Source of the DNA: CAYONZ01 sp964405465
GTDB lineage: Bacteria > Bdellovibrionota > Bdellovibrionia > Bdellovibrionales > JAMPXM01
Direction of reading: 5' to 3'
Assembly (NCBI GenBank): GCA_964405465.1
Contig: CAYONZ010000017.1
Location: forward strand, 6,066 to 70,065
Length of the DNA stretch: 64,000 bases
Part shown: positions 17,382-26,642 of the stretch, one piece after another
Layout of the letters: each line of letters begins with the position of its first letter
How positions within the stretch are numbered: the first letter of the stretch is position 1
Translations under genes and position numbers: made by a program
The notes under the pieces: model-generated
Seen by the model: only the letters and a program-made list of their open reading frames with translations
Told to the model about the DNA's origin: nothing
Databases searched by the model: none

Positions 17382-18365
17382 TTAATAGAATGACACCTTA
17401 CCTGAGTCAATTCGATAAAGCGCAGACTTGATCTTGAGGTGTCCTTCCTCAACCTTTTTGCGAATAATTTCTGAGCGTTTGACAAGATCTCTTGCGACGC
17501 CATCAGCGTTGAGTGCTGATTCAACATCGAGACTTGCGGACACATCCGAGCGGTTTATTTTTTTAAGTCGGGGTCGAATATCGCTGAGCAACTTATCTAG
17601 ATCAGGGCTACCTGCTGAGCTTCCCTCGTCGACTTTGAGAGCTGTTTTAACTGCTCCACACTGTGTGTGTCCCATGACGACAACCAACTGGGTTCCGAGG
17701 TGCTCGACAGCATACTCCACACTTGCAATGACTGATGAATCAAGTGCCTCACCAGCAACACGAATTGTAAAGATCTCTCCTTCGACTTGATCAAAAATCA
17801 ACTCAGGCGGGACGCGTGAATCAGCACAAGACAGGATTATGGCGTGAGGATGTTGGCCTCCAGCGAGTTTTTCTCTGTGTGCGAGTGTTCGGCCATCAGC
17901 TCGAAAATTTCTTTTCAAGTACCTAACATTGCCATTTTTTAACCAACCCAATGATTTATCAGCTGGAACTCCGACAAAGTTCTCGTGACCACCATGGGTT
18001 TTTGCGGCTGCTACGGCAAGAGCAGGAGAAGAAGAGGGTGCTGGGTGTTCTTCTGTTGCGCTCGAATTGTTTGCAGGCTCATGGCTTGCTACTGGTGCCG
18101 AAGGCGCAGCTTCTGGCTTAACTTCTTGAGCTGTCGCTTTATTTGCGGGATGGGCTTCAACGGTCATTTCCGTTATTGGTTCACTTGGCTTCTGGACTAC
18201 CTGTATGGCTGGTTCTGGTGATTTTTCTGGGACCTTGGCTTCTGATTTTTCAACAACTTTTTCAGGCTGGACTTGGGTTTGATCGGCAGAAGGCTTATGG
18301 CGTGTGGTGGTACAGGCCATCATTAACGTCAAAGTGGCCACTATAAAAAAATATTGTTTATTCAT
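17382..18365 (-). CDS. Lipoprotein beta-class carbonic anhydrase
   Basis: The N-terminus is a lipoprotein signal (MNKQYFFIVATLTLMMAC). A linker of about 115 residues rich in Pro, Ala, Glu and Lys follows, then a beta-carbonic anhydrase domain with all zinc-site and catalytic residues: Cys and Asp-Arg in LSCADSRVPPELIF, and His and Cys in VMGHTQCGAVKTAL. It interconverts CO2 and bicarbonate, here probably in the periplasm or at the outer membrane. Most beta-class enzymes are cytoplasmic, so the lipid anchor and long spacer are unusual. An agaga box precedes the ATG. Confidence 0.92.
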   Translation of the reverse strand: MNKQYFFIVATLTLMMACTTTRHKPSADQTQVQPEKVVEKSEAKVPEKSPEPAIQVVQKPSEPITEMTVEAHPANKATAQEVKPEAAPSAPVASHEPANNSSATEEHPAPSSSPALAVAAAKTHGGHENFVGVPADKSLGWLKNGNVRYLKRNFRADGRTLAHREKLAGGQHPHAIILSCADSRVPPELIFDQVEGEIFTIRVAGEALDSSVIASVEYAVEHLGTQLVVVMGHTQCGAVKTALKVDEGSSAGSPDLDKLLSDIRPRLKKINRSDVSASLDVESALNADGVARDLVKRSEIIRKKVEEGHLKIKSALYRIDSGKVSFY

Positions 18366-18474
18366 GAATCTCTCCGGTTGTAGATCGATCTGGGTTTCAG
18401 ATTAATTTTGCTGGAGCTTGCCTGAATAAACAAGATTTACTTAGTTGAAACTGGTCTCTTGCCGATGAGATGGT

Positions 18475-20646
18475 CTATTTGAACACTCGCCATACTCGCC
18501 ACGCGAACTCTTTGCCGTACTGAACAGACAGTTCAGCGTTCGGGTCTAATGACTGGTACTGTTCCCGAGTTAGACGAAATGCCAGTTGCATACCTTTTGT
18601 TGTTTGTACGAATCGTGAGTGGGTAAAACGAACTGGTCCCCATCTAAGAACAGGAAGAGCATCCATTATTGGAAAACCATGTTCCGTGGCAACAATGACT
18701 TCGAGATTTTGTTCTCGTTCGGTGTCCAAAGTTTCGCTCAAATTTTTACCTTCTATCAATCGGATTTGTACCAAGTTTGCCCTTGAAACAATTTGGCTAA
18801 GTTGATTCATCACCTCACTGTCAGGACCTTCAAAAAATGACCTGACCTTAGGCCGTGTTGATGCTGAGGGTGTTTGAGACCCCTGTGAAAAATCACTTAA
18901 ATTGGGTGCAACCAAAAAACTTGTGGCGCGGATGTCGGCAATTTGAATTTGTCCAGATTCACTGTGATTGAAATTAAATTGAATTCCGATTGTTTTTGAA
19001 AGGTCTATGCCAACGACATTCGCGAGTGGAATTCTTGCCGTTTGAAACAACGAGGCCGAGGGATGAAGTGCATGTATAAGAGAAACATATTTCCTAATTT
19101 CCAAGGGAGCCGATCTGCGTCCCGAGCTATCACTTAAAGTGACAGTAAAATCGATTGGATTCTGAACAATGGGTTGGATGACCTGAGGGCCGACGCGAAA
19201 ATCAAGTGTGGAATATGAGCTGAGATCTTGGGGGCGATTCGGGCTCGCCCAGTGGATTTCAAAAAGGTGATTGATCGGATTATTCGTTTTTTGCCAAGAT
19301 ACACTGGCGAATGTGGGTTGAGTGTATTCACTGATCTCGACATTCACATTTGACTCGAGAAATTTCTCACCGCTGCGGCCGATATGCTTATTGTCCAAAA
19401 ATCTTTCGAGGCGAAGATTTCCAGAGTCTGAAGTCAAAATCGAGTAGTCTCGATGCACATTGGTGATTTGCGCGATTGGTCCAGGAAGACTAAAGAGAGG
19501 ATCGAAAACCTGATCAAGATCAGGTTCAGCATCTGGACCGAGATGAGCCTTAAAAAAAGCGGTCATTGCAGCTGAAGCCACCTGTTGTTGCTCGATTGAA
19601 AAAAATAAACTCGGCTTAAAGATAGGGTCGTGTTGAAAGCATCCAAGTGAGTCGTTGACCTGCCATTCAGTATTAAAAAAATTGTGATTGGCTCCCCAAA
19701 CTTCAAACAATGTTTTTGGATGGCCGTTGGCTTCATCTTTAGCGTTGAGCATTCTTTCAAATGGAAGGCGACCTTCAAGCGAGCGCACATCCCCGTCGCA
19801 CAGAGGCAGTAATTGAACCCACGATGTGCCGTTGGCATCGAAAACCTTTGAAGACATTCCATCAACCGATCCAATTTCGAAAACCCCTTTAATCTGCAGG
19901 CCGGGCAGTCGAGATTTCCAAGAGTTTTTGGGACTGATCGCCAAATTATAAGCGGCCCTCATACCCTCACCACCTCGTGAATGTCCCATCAGTCCAACAT
20001 TGGAAAAATCAATGCGTCTGATCCATTGATTTTCTGGTCCTAATGTCTTGGGGGCTCCTCCTCTCGAGTTCCATTCGATCCATTTTTCGATGTGCTTGAG
20101 GACAAGTCGGCCTCTCGCAATAATTAAGCCATCGTCGCCATCGGGCCCATCTCCACATGTGATACCGAGATTTGCATTTATTGAAACTACGACAAAACCC
20201 CATGAAGCCAATTGTTCAGCAGCATACTGGTAACCAAGGTGGTTAGGAACGACCACTGAATTTTTGGGACATTGTCCGCTAAAAGTATATTCGCAACCAT
20301 AGTCGTCACGTGGGGCCGAGCCCTGGCCGCAGGTACCATGGTTACCATGCAAAAAGAAAAGTATGGGGCGTGGTACAGAAAAAGACGGCGAGACATTTGG
20401 AGGCTCCGGCCAATATGTCTTGGCCCAAAGTTCAGTTTTAACACCATCCAATATCTCAGGATCCACTTTTGCGGGGAGTTGGTATTCGGCAGAGTGAACT
20501 ACAAATGGTCCGCGTTGCATGATATCGGTGGCGGCATGGGAAAACGTGCCCGCAAAAATTGCAAAGGCGATCGTCGTCAGAGGGTAGAGGCATTTTGCAA
20601 GCAGGCCTAAGGTCGAAATGTTTTGTGAAAACCGATTTTTATGCAT
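18475..20646 (-). CDS. Secreted alpha/beta hydrolase with long C-terminal region
   Basis: A signal peptide (about residues 1-38, ending AGTFSHAA) is followed by an alpha/beta hydrolase domain of about 370 residues. It holds the oxyanion region (FFLHGNHGTCG) and the nucleophile elbow GHSRGGEG. Later Asp/His candidates are LCDGDVRSLEG and VWGANHNFF. The Cys pairs suggest disulfides. The last 320 residues are beta-rich and look like one or two sandwich domains. It probably works as an extracytoplasmic esterase or lipase; the substrate is unknown. Total length (723 aa) is more than double a simple hydrolase. Confidence 0.88.
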   Translation of the reverse strand: MHKNRFSQNISTLGLLAKCLYPLTTIAFAIFAGTFSHAATDIMQRGPFVVHSAEYQLPAKVDPEILDGVKTELWAKTYWPEPPNVSPSFSVPRPILFFLHGNHGTCGQGSAPRDDYGCEYTFSGQCPKNSVVVPNHLGYQYAAEQLASWGFVVVSINANLGITCGDGPDGDDGLIIARGRLVLKHIEKWIEWNSRGGAPKTLGPENQWIRRIDFSNVGLMGHSRGGEGMRAAYNLAISPKNSWKSRLPGLQIKGVFEIGSVDGMSSKVFDANGTSWVQLLPLCDGDVRSLEGRLPFERMLNAKDEANGHPKTLFEVWGANHNFFNTEWQVNDSLGCFQHDPIFKPSLFFSIEQQQVASAAMTAFFKAHLGPDAEPDLDQVFDPLFSLPGPIAQITNVHRDYSILTSDSGNLRLERFLDNKHIGRSGEKFLESNVNVEISEYTQPTFASVSWQKTNNPINHLFEIHWASPNRPQDLSSYSTLDFRVGPQVIQPIVQNPIDFTVTLSDSSGRRSAPLEIRKYVSLIHALHPSASLFQTARIPLANVVGIDLSKTIGIQFNFNHSESGQIQIADIRATSFLVAPNLSDFSQGSQTPSASTRPKVRSFFEGPDSEVMNQLSQIVSRANLVQIRLIEGKNLSETLDTEREQNLEVIVATEHGFPIMDALPVLRWGPVRFTHSRFVQTTKGMQLAFRLTREQYQSLDPNAELSVQYGKEFAWRVWRVFK

Positions 20647-20867
20647 TTGTACCTAAGTAATTATCGACCTTGTTCGCCTCGTGCAAGCTCCAAATGGCAA
20701 ATGCCTTAAGGTTCGCTTTAGAAGCATTTTCTAGGAATTATCTCAGCTTGAAACATGAAAAATCTGGACCTCGAATACTGTCGTGAAATCATTAATTTGG
20801 GCTTAAGTGTTGCCGACAAGATATTGACGGAATCTGGCTTCTTATACAGACTGTGGAGATGCTAAGA

Positions 20868-22130
20868 ATGTTTTTCAAGATGTTAAGACAAACGGGATGG
20901 GTAATTTCGGCTGCTTTGGTTGCTGCCGTATTGATTTCAGGGTTTGTTGGAAAAAATTCGCCTTCTATCACTCAAGAAGTAGTTTCAAAGTATTTGATCA
21001 AGAAAGAGATGTTGGCTGAAAAACTTGGACCTGCGGTGCGGGGCAATCAATTTCCAACACAGGTGGCTTTGAATGTACACGGACTGCCAGTCAATGCCGA
21101 AGTTGAATATGCATTGGATCCCTTTTCGCAGGTACAAATTCAAAAACAACTAGAGCAGTACAGCCCAGACTATGCTGCGTTTGTGGCCGTTGATGCGACG
21201 ACTGGCCGTGTTTTGTCGATGGCGAGCTATACCAGCGACGAAAAAATGAAGGGGCAGAATTTAGCTGTTCAAGCAACGTTTCCAGCAGCCTCAATTTTCA
21301 AAGTGGTTACAGCCAGTGCTGCAATCGATATGAAGAAAGTGAACCCAGATTCAGTAGTGCCGTTCAATGGCGCTAATCACACACTGTACAAAAAAAATGT
21401 GAAAGACACTTCGGTCAATCGCTGGACTCGATTTATGACATTGAAAGAAGCGTTTGGCAGGTCAGTGAATGTGTTTTTCGGAAAGCTCGGTCTTTATTAT
21501 GTGGGACCTCAGGGCTTAGCTCAGTATGCACAAAGATATAAATTCAATGAAAAAATTGAATCGGACATGTTGATTGATTCAGGAGCCGCTCGGATACCAA
21601 ACGATGATGGTTGGGCTGTTGTTCAGGCAGCCTCTGGGTTCACTCAGGACAACACAATGAGTCCCATGCAGGGAGCGTTGATCGCTGCGGCTGTCGCCAA
21701 CGATGGCGTGATGATGGAGCCCTATCTGGTGGACAGTTTATATAATTCAACGGGCGATGTGATTTACAAGGCTCAGCAGAAGCAAATGTCGGTCACGGTT
21801 TCACCGCAAACGGCGGAAGAGCTTCGCGAATTGATGCATGAGACTGTGCGAGCGGGCACCTCTCGTAAATCTTTTCGCAAGGTCACTCGCTACCGAGCTT
21901 TTGAAGACGTTGAGTTCGGCGGAAAAACAGGTTCATTGACTGGGACGAAGCCCAAAGGGAAATGCGATTGGTTTGTCGGTTATGCACGTGGTGAGGGGTT
22001 CAAAATTGCAGTCGCCGCTTTGACAGTAAACAAGAAAAATTGGAAGGTAAAATCATCGCAACTCGCGAGCGCCTATCTTTCAAATTATATTCAACAAATG
22101 CAGTACAAAAAGACTGTCTCGCGACGCTAG
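20868..22130 (+). CDS. Penicillin-binding transpeptidase, short form
   Basis: DD-transpeptidase that crosslinks peptidoglycan. One N-terminal membrane anchor is followed by about 70 residues of linker and then the transpeptidase domain with all three motifs: SxxK (AASIFK, about residue 142), SxN (RSVNVFFG, about 199) and KTG (GKTGSLTG, about 353). The usual class B dimerisation (pedestal) domain is missing, and there is no glycosyltransferase domain. The ATG at 20868 is chosen because ggag lies 9 bases upstream; a GTG at 20853 and an ATG at 20859 are in frame. It stands alone between divergent and co-oriented genes. Confidence 0.92.
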   Translation: MFFKMLRQTGWVISAALVAAVLISGFVGKNSPSITQEVVSKYLIKKEMLAEKLGPAVRGNQFPTQVALNVHGLPVNAEVEYALDPFSQVQIQKQLEQYSPDYAAFVAVDATTGRVLSMASYTSDEKMKGQNLAVQATFPAASIFKVVTASAAIDMKKVNPDSVVPFNGANHTLYKKNVKDTSVNRWTRFMTLKEAFGRSVNVFFGKLGLYYVGPQGLAQYAQRYKFNEKIESDMLIDSGAARIPNDDGWAVVQAASGFTQDNTMSPMQGALIAAAVANDGVMMEPYLVDSLYNSTGDVIYKAQQKQMSVTVSPQTAEELRELMHETVRAGTSRKSFRKVTRYRAFEDVEFGGKTGSLTGTKPKGKCDWFVGYARGEGFKIAVAALTVNKKNWKVKSSQLASAYLSNYIQQMQYKKTVSRR

Positions 22131-22333
22131 ACGTACTGTCAAAATATTCAACATTATTTTTTAAGTTTAAACTCCGAATGAATTTGCGCGGTCGCGTGAT
22201 TCTGCGATAAGTCCTGCCATTGATCTAAACAAAGGTCCAGGAATTGTCGAACTCTTGTGGGGTCTGTCGAAATACCTAAAGCCTCTGTCACAACATCTCG
22301 ATACGGAAAGTGTAACGAGGAGTGAATTTTTCT

Positions 22334-23233
22334 ATGCAGACCCAATTTTACGTGTCACATGCTTCAGAGAATCTTGGGCCTTGGCCACTGGCTGAGATTG
22401 TCATGCGTCTTGGGCGGCTTGAACTTTTAGCTACTGACTTTATTTACGACGAGGCCACGGAGTCTTGGATTAGCTTGGCAGAATACGAGCCAGTGCAGTC
22501 TCTGATCCATGCAAGTAAGCCCAAAACTCCTCCGCCTGGTGCGAAGAAGAAGGTTTTGGCATCTGAAGAGAATACAGTTGTGGACCAGAAGGCATTAACG
22601 CCATCTTCTCAAGTACAGGTGACCAACCTGAATACTTCTGTGGCGGTCCCTTCAGCTGAAATAGATGAATCTCCAGAATGGTTCGTGCAAAAAGAAACGC
22701 ATCGCTATGGTCCATTTACCTATTCGGGTCTGATCAAAGCCCTTCAGGATAAATCGGTTTTTGATTTCGATTTTGTGTGGCGCCAAGGCATGGATAATTG
22801 GATGCGAATTTCTGAACACCACCTGTTTACGCAAGAGGCGATTCGAACCGTATTTAAAAAGTCATCACCGTTTTTTGAGAAAGTATTTGTGCAGCGCCAG
22901 TCGCCTCGGGTTCCATTTGAGAGTGAAGTATTTGTTCACGACAATCGCTCGTTATGGCGAGGTAAGGCTTATGAATGCAGTGAATCTGGTTCTGGGGTTG
23001 TGGTGGACTATTCAGTTCTATTGCCCGGGCAGGTTGTAAATGTTCATTTTGCTTCAACCAATCGGACGCCAGCATTCAATGCTCTTTGCGAAGTCGTTTC
23101 AAAAAAATTCACTGAAGAAATTAAAGAAAAAAATTCGCCTGTTCGTTATGGACTTAAGTTTGTTCAACTCGAAGAGGGTACGAAATCAGTTTTGCAGGAG
23201 TACCTGAAAACTGAACTAGAGAAAGCAGCTTAA
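22334..23233 (+). CDS. GYF-GYF-PilZ protein, first gene of motor operon
   Basis: Two GYF_2-type domains are visible: residues 1-55 (FYVSHASENLGPWPLAEIV...SWISLAEY) and about 110-165 (EWFVQKETHRYGPFTYSGLI...NWMRISEHHLF). A low-complexity Pro/Lys/Ser linker separates them. A PilZ domain follows (about 185-295) with an RxxxR motif (RQSPR). Its second motif reads ECSESG where the consensus is D/N-x-S-x-x-G, so c-di-GMP binding is possible but the first residue is changed. No membrane segment is seen, so it is cytoplasmic. The ATG at 22334 gives a typical GYF start; gaggag lies 11 bases upstream. Twenty-one bases separate it from the TolQ-like gene. Confidence 0.88.
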   Translation: MQTQFYVSHASENLGPWPLAEIVMRLGRLELLATDFIYDEATESWISLAEYEPVQSLIHASKPKTPPPGAKKKVLASEENTVVDQKALTPSSQVQVTNLNTSVAVPSAEIDESPEWFVQKETHRYGPFTYSGLIKALQDKSVFDFDFVWRQGMDNWMRISEHHLFTQEAIRTVFKKSSPFFEKVFVQRQSPRVPFESEVFVHDNRSLWRGKAYECSESGSGVVVDYSVLLPGQVVNVHFASTNRTPAFNALCEVVSKKFTEEIKEKNSPVRYGLKFVQLEEGTKSVLQEYLKTELEKAA

Positions 23234-23254
23234 AATTTATTAAGGGGGACTAAG

Positions 23255-23977
23255 ATGTTAGCAGCAATGATGAAATTTCTAGATGAATACAAGGTGCTCG
23301 AATGGATAATCGGAGTCCTTGGTATTTATGCAACTGCACTTGTAGCGGAGCGTTTCAAAGCGTTGTTTTTTGAATATTCGCTCAATGCAGATGTGTTTAT
23401 GGCTAAGGTCTTCAAATTAGTTGAAGAAGACAAAGCGGATGAGGCGATTGCTTTGTGTGGTGCGAATCAACACAAGCCTCTGGCTTACTGTATGAAAAGA
23501 ATGCTTGAGAAAATGGATCATGATGAGCGGGCAATTGAACAGGCCTTGGATATTGCGGCTTCAGAAGTTGCTCCAAAGCTTGCAAAAAACCTTGGTTACC
23601 TCCAGATGGTTTCTAACGTGGTCACACTCGTAGGACTCTTGGGAACGGTTATCGGTCTGATCATGTCGTTTGCGGCTCTGGGTTCTGCAGATCCTCAGCA
23701 GAAATCAGCGCTACTTGCAGCTGGTATTTCATCAGCGATGAATGCAACAGCGGCGGGTCTTTGTGTCGCGATTCCAGTCATGATTTTTTATTCGTTCTTG
23801 CATGCCAAACAAGGTCGTTTGTTTTCAGAAATGGATCAGTATGCCAACAAAATGGTTGATCTGTTGAAAAACAAAGACATGAAGCATTTTTCGGCAGCTG
23901 TGGCGTTTCCAGGAAATCTCGGTCTTGAGAAATCAGATAAAAAAGTTCCTCCGGCGCATCCAGGAAAATCGGCGTAG
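23255..23977 (+). CDS. MotA/TolQ/ExbB family proton channel protein
   Basis: 240 aa with the family layout: an N-terminal membrane helix (about residues 12-30), a cytoplasmic domain, then two helices (about 118-140, MVSNVVTLVGLLGTVIGLI, and 155-185, SAMNATAAGLCVAIPVMIFYSFL). The hallmark VGLLGTVIGL and the small-residue-rich last helix line the proton path in TolQ, ExbB and AglR. A strong ribosome binding site (aaggggga) precedes the ATG. The two TolR-like genes downstream should supply the partner with the proton-carrying Asp. It closely resembles the channel subunit of the Agl gliding motor, but TolQ or ExbB function cannot be excluded. Confidence 0.92.
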   Translation: MLAAMMKFLDEYKVLEWIIGVLGIYATALVAERFKALFFEYSLNADVFMAKVFKLVEEDKADEAIALCGANQHKPLAYCMKRMLEKMDHDERAIEQALDIAASEVAPKLAKNLGYLQMVSNVVTLVGLLGTVIGLIMSFAALGSADPQQKSALLAAGISSAMNATAAGLCVAIPVMIFYSFLHAKQGRLFSEMDQYANKMVDLLKNKDMKHFSAAVAFPGNLGLEKSDKKVPPAHPGKSA

Positions 23978-24008
23978 TTAATAGCTAGGGGACGGGAGAA
24001 GGATTTCA

Positions 24009-24545
24009 ATGAGAAGGTTTAAACGAAGACTAGATGATGCGACTTTTGATCTAAATCTGGCACCTATGCTAGACATCATTGTGTCAATCATACCAATGCT
24101 TCTGATGACCGTGGTTTTTGTCAGGGTCATGATTATTGAAACTCCTGTTCCACAGGTCGTACAGAAAACAATTGAGGCCAATGCTGACAAAAAAGAAGTT
24201 TTGATCTCGGTCTATGTCAGTAAAGAAAAAGGATTCGAAGTGAAAGTGAACAACAAGGGTGAGAGCTCTGTTGTCAATGTTGGACTAAAAGGAAATCAGC
24301 TAGATCCAGATGAATTGCACATCAGAATAAGTGATATAAAACGAAAGTTTCCTGATGTATTTCGTTTAGAGTTACACCCAGAGGAAAACGTCTCGCTTGA
24401 AGAGATCGTGCGCGTGATGGACGCAGTCCGCGATAGGAAAGGTTCAGAGCCAAAATTCATATTTACAGATGTCACCTCAGGCAAACCGGTGGAAACAGAT
24501 CTCATGTTTCCAGACATTGTCTTCGGTAATGTGGTGGGAGGCTGA
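24009..24545 (+). CDS. ExbD/TolR family protein (first of two)
   Basis: 178 aa. A short cytoplasmic N-terminus is followed by one membrane helix with the key Asp (LNLAPMLDIIVSIIPMLLM), the residue that carries protons in TolR/ExbD/AglS. The periplasmic domain follows. The gene ends one base before the start of the next TolR-like gene, so they are translated together. Two different TolR-like subunits with one TolQ is the arrangement of the Myxococcus AglR-AglQ-AglS motor. Confidence 0.92.
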   Translation: MRRFKRRLDDATFDLNLAPMLDIIVSIIPMLLMTVVFVRVMIIETPVPQVVQKTIEANADKKEVLISVYVSKEKGFEVKVNNKGESSVVNVGLKGNQLDPDELHIRISDIKRKFPDVFRLELHPEENVSLEEIVRVMDAVRDRKGSEPKFIFTDVTSGKPVETDLMFPDIVFGNVVGG

Positions 24546-24546
24546 T

Positions 24547-25068
24547 ATGGGTCGAAGAAATGGTATCGCGAAATTTATGGAAAAGCGGACAGCTGGCTAC
24601 TTCAAGATTCAAATCACTTCAATGGTTGATATGTTTGTTATCATTCTTGTGTTTTTGTTGAAAAGCTATGGTTCAACCTCAGTTGAGGTTGCACAAAGTC
24701 CAGATTTAAGGCTGCCAGTTTCAACTAGTCAAAAACCGCCGGTCGAGTTCACAAAGATCATGGTCTCGAAGGCAAATATTATGGTTGATGAACAAGAAGC
24801 AATTCGATTTGCGCAAAACGGAGAGTTTAAAGTCGAAGATGTAGAGGCCAATGATCCAATGTTTATTCGAAATCTGTTTACGGTTTTAGATAAACAGGCG
24901 ACGAAGGGCAGAATGATTGCAAAAGAAAATGAAGAGTTTAATTTTGAAGGCAAGGTGTTGTTAATTGCAGATCGAAGTGTTCCCTATGCGATTCTAAAGA
25001 AGGTTATGTATACAGCGATGATGGCTGGTTATGCAGATGTTAAAATTGCAGTAATGTCACCAGATTAA
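24547..25068 (+). CDS. ExbD/TolR family protein (second of two)
   Basis: The start is set at ATG 24547, with gggagg 6 bases upstream; the frame continues further left without any signal. The membrane helix carries the conserved Asp in a variant setting (QITSMVDMFVIILVFLLKSY), followed by a periplasmic domain of about 130 residues ending with the typical VPYAILKKVMYTAMMAGYADVKIAV. It is paralogous to the preceding gene but well diverged, so the two probably have different positions in a heteromeric motor. Confidence 0.92.
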   Translation: MGRRNGIAKFMEKRTAGYFKIQITSMVDMFVIILVFLLKSYGSTSVEVAQSPDLRLPVSTSQKPPVEFTKIMVSKANIMVDEQEAIRFAQNGEFKVEDVEANDPMFIRNLFTVLDKQATKGRMIAKENEEFNFEGKVLLIADRSVPYAILKKVMYTAMMAGYADVKIAVMSPD

Positions 25069-25089
25069 GCGAGAGGCAGAGGCAGCGAG

Positions 25090-26577
25090 ATGGGTGCTCC
25101 AGAGCTCTTTTTAGAACTTAAAACAAATGCAAAACGAAAAAAAGTATTGCATTTAAAAGCGAAAGGCAAAAAAACCTTTCTCATCGGATCTTCGGAAGAA
25201 GCGGACCTGCGTATTGCGGGGGCCGCGGCTTCGGGATGCCATCTTGTCGTTCATTACAAAGAGCCCCATTGGATTGTCTCAGATGTGAGTGGCAATCATC
25301 AGGCGAAGCTTGATCAAAAGAATTTTATTGAAGAAAAAATTTCGAAGCTGACTAAGATTCAGATCGGTGAAAATGAAATCACGGTTCAAGCTTTTCAGAA
25401 GTCAGTTGAATTGTACAAAGAAGCAAATTTTTCAGGACGTTTGGAGCAGCATCAAATTATTGTTTTGTCTAAAGGGAGGGTGATTGTTTCTAAAATCCTT
25501 CCAGCCAATGTGCCATTCCGTTATTTTGATGGGGATCAGGAACACCTTTTGGTTCCACCAAACGGATCAGCATGGAAAGAGACTGCGATTGGTCCAAGAG
25601 TTATTCGGCAACGCTTGATTCCGTTGCAGGAAAAGGCAGCCACGAGTGGCTTTGAGTTTGATCAAGACCTAAAAAAACCGTTACTTGCACTCATTGCTCT
25701 TGTCCTGGTTCTTACCGGAATTGTTATGTTGATTCCGAAGTCAAAAATTGAAGCGGAACCAGTGCTAACGAAAAATATGAGAGATATGATTTTCAATGCG
25801 AAGACAGTTAAGAAAAAGCGTGAGGAATCGAAAAAAGCTCTGGCGCAAATGATGAAGGCAGGAGGAAATGCCAATCAGAAAACGAGTGCCTCCCATACAG
25901 CAGCGGTAACTCCGCAGGAGTCAAATGCTCCAAAGGCAAATCCTAAAACGGCAGCTGCCATCAACAATTTACGTTCTTCGGGTTTGTCGGCGTTGATTGG
26001 CAAAATCGCCAAGCGAGCTAATAAACAAGGTGTGCTGGTTCAAGGATCAGGCGTAACGGCAGATCAAGCGAATTCAGGAAGTGCTATTTTTAGTATTGGT
26101 AAGGCAACCGTAGGCGGCGGAGGTGGGGCTGCCAAAGACAGTTCGACATTCAAACTTGGCGGTGTGGCGACTTTAGGTAAGGGTGGGGGATCCGGAAACT
26201 TTAAAGAAGGAACAGCACTTCAGGGCGGATCTGTTGGTAAAGCAGATGTTTCATTTATTGATGAAGAAACAGTGGTCGAGGGCGGTTTAGATCGCGATGC
26301 AATTGCCGACGTAATCAAACGAAATATTGGACAGGTTCGATACTGTTATGAGCGACAGCTGAGCTCAAGGCCCGATCTCTATGGTAAGGTGCTGGTTAAA
26401 TTTAATATCACTGCAGAAGGTACTGTGGTTGAGGCGCACGTCGACAATTCCACGTTGAAGAATGCAATGGTTGAGGGATGTATAATTCGGCGAATCGGCG
26501 ATTGGAAATTTCCACTTCCAAAAGGTGGAACTCAGGTTCGCGTCAGTTATCCTTTCTTGTTCAAGGCACTCGAATAA
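25090..26577 (+). CDS. FHA-like/AgmX-PglI C-terminal domain protein (GltG/GltJ-like)
   Basis: 495 aa. The N-terminal 100 residues resemble an FHA domain (FLIGSSEEADLRI...SGCHLVVHY). One membrane helix lies at about 187-206 (LLALIALVLVLTGIVMLIP). A periplasmic Lys/Ala/Gly-rich linker follows, then a TonB-like AgmX/PglI domain (about 400-495) with its two conserved Cys (VRYCYERQL and VEGCIIRR) and the closing DWKFPLPKGG...YPFLFK. This order matches GltG-type proteins of the Myxococcus gliding complex, which link a TolQR motor to the outer envelope. Being last in the operon, it is the probable energy transducer. Confidence 0.9.
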   Translation: MGAPELFLELKTNAKRKKVLHLKAKGKKTFLIGSSEEADLRIAGAAASGCHLVVHYKEPHWIVSDVSGNHQAKLDQKNFIEEKISKLTKIQIGENEITVQAFQKSVELYKEANFSGRLEQHQIIVLSKGRVIVSKILPANVPFRYFDGDQEHLLVPPNGSAWKETAIGPRVIRQRLIPLQEKAATSGFEFDQDLKKPLLALIALVLVLTGIVMLIPKSKIEAEPVLTKNMRDMIFNAKTVKKKREESKKALAQMMKAGGNANQKTSASHTAAVTPQESNAPKANPKTAAAINNLRSSGLSALIGKIAKRANKQGVLVQGSGVTADQANSGSAIFSIGKATVGGGGGAAKDSSTFKLGGVATLGKGGGSGNFKEGTALQGGSVGKADVSFIDEETVVEGGLDRDAIADVIKRNIGQVRYCYERQLSSRPDLYGKVLVKFNITAEGTVVEAHVDNSTLKNAMVEGCIIRRIGDWKFPLPKGGTQVRVSYPFLFKALE

Positions 26578-26642
26578 AGTTCAATTGATTTTATATAGTG
26601 CGGAGAGTGCCTATTTGACCTCTTAGGCTTTTCGCAGTTTAC

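Noticed and set aside
23987..24000. ggggacggg before the first TolR gene as a fourth REP-like motif
   Set aside because: It lacks the palindromic second half and is better explained as part of the ribosome binding region.
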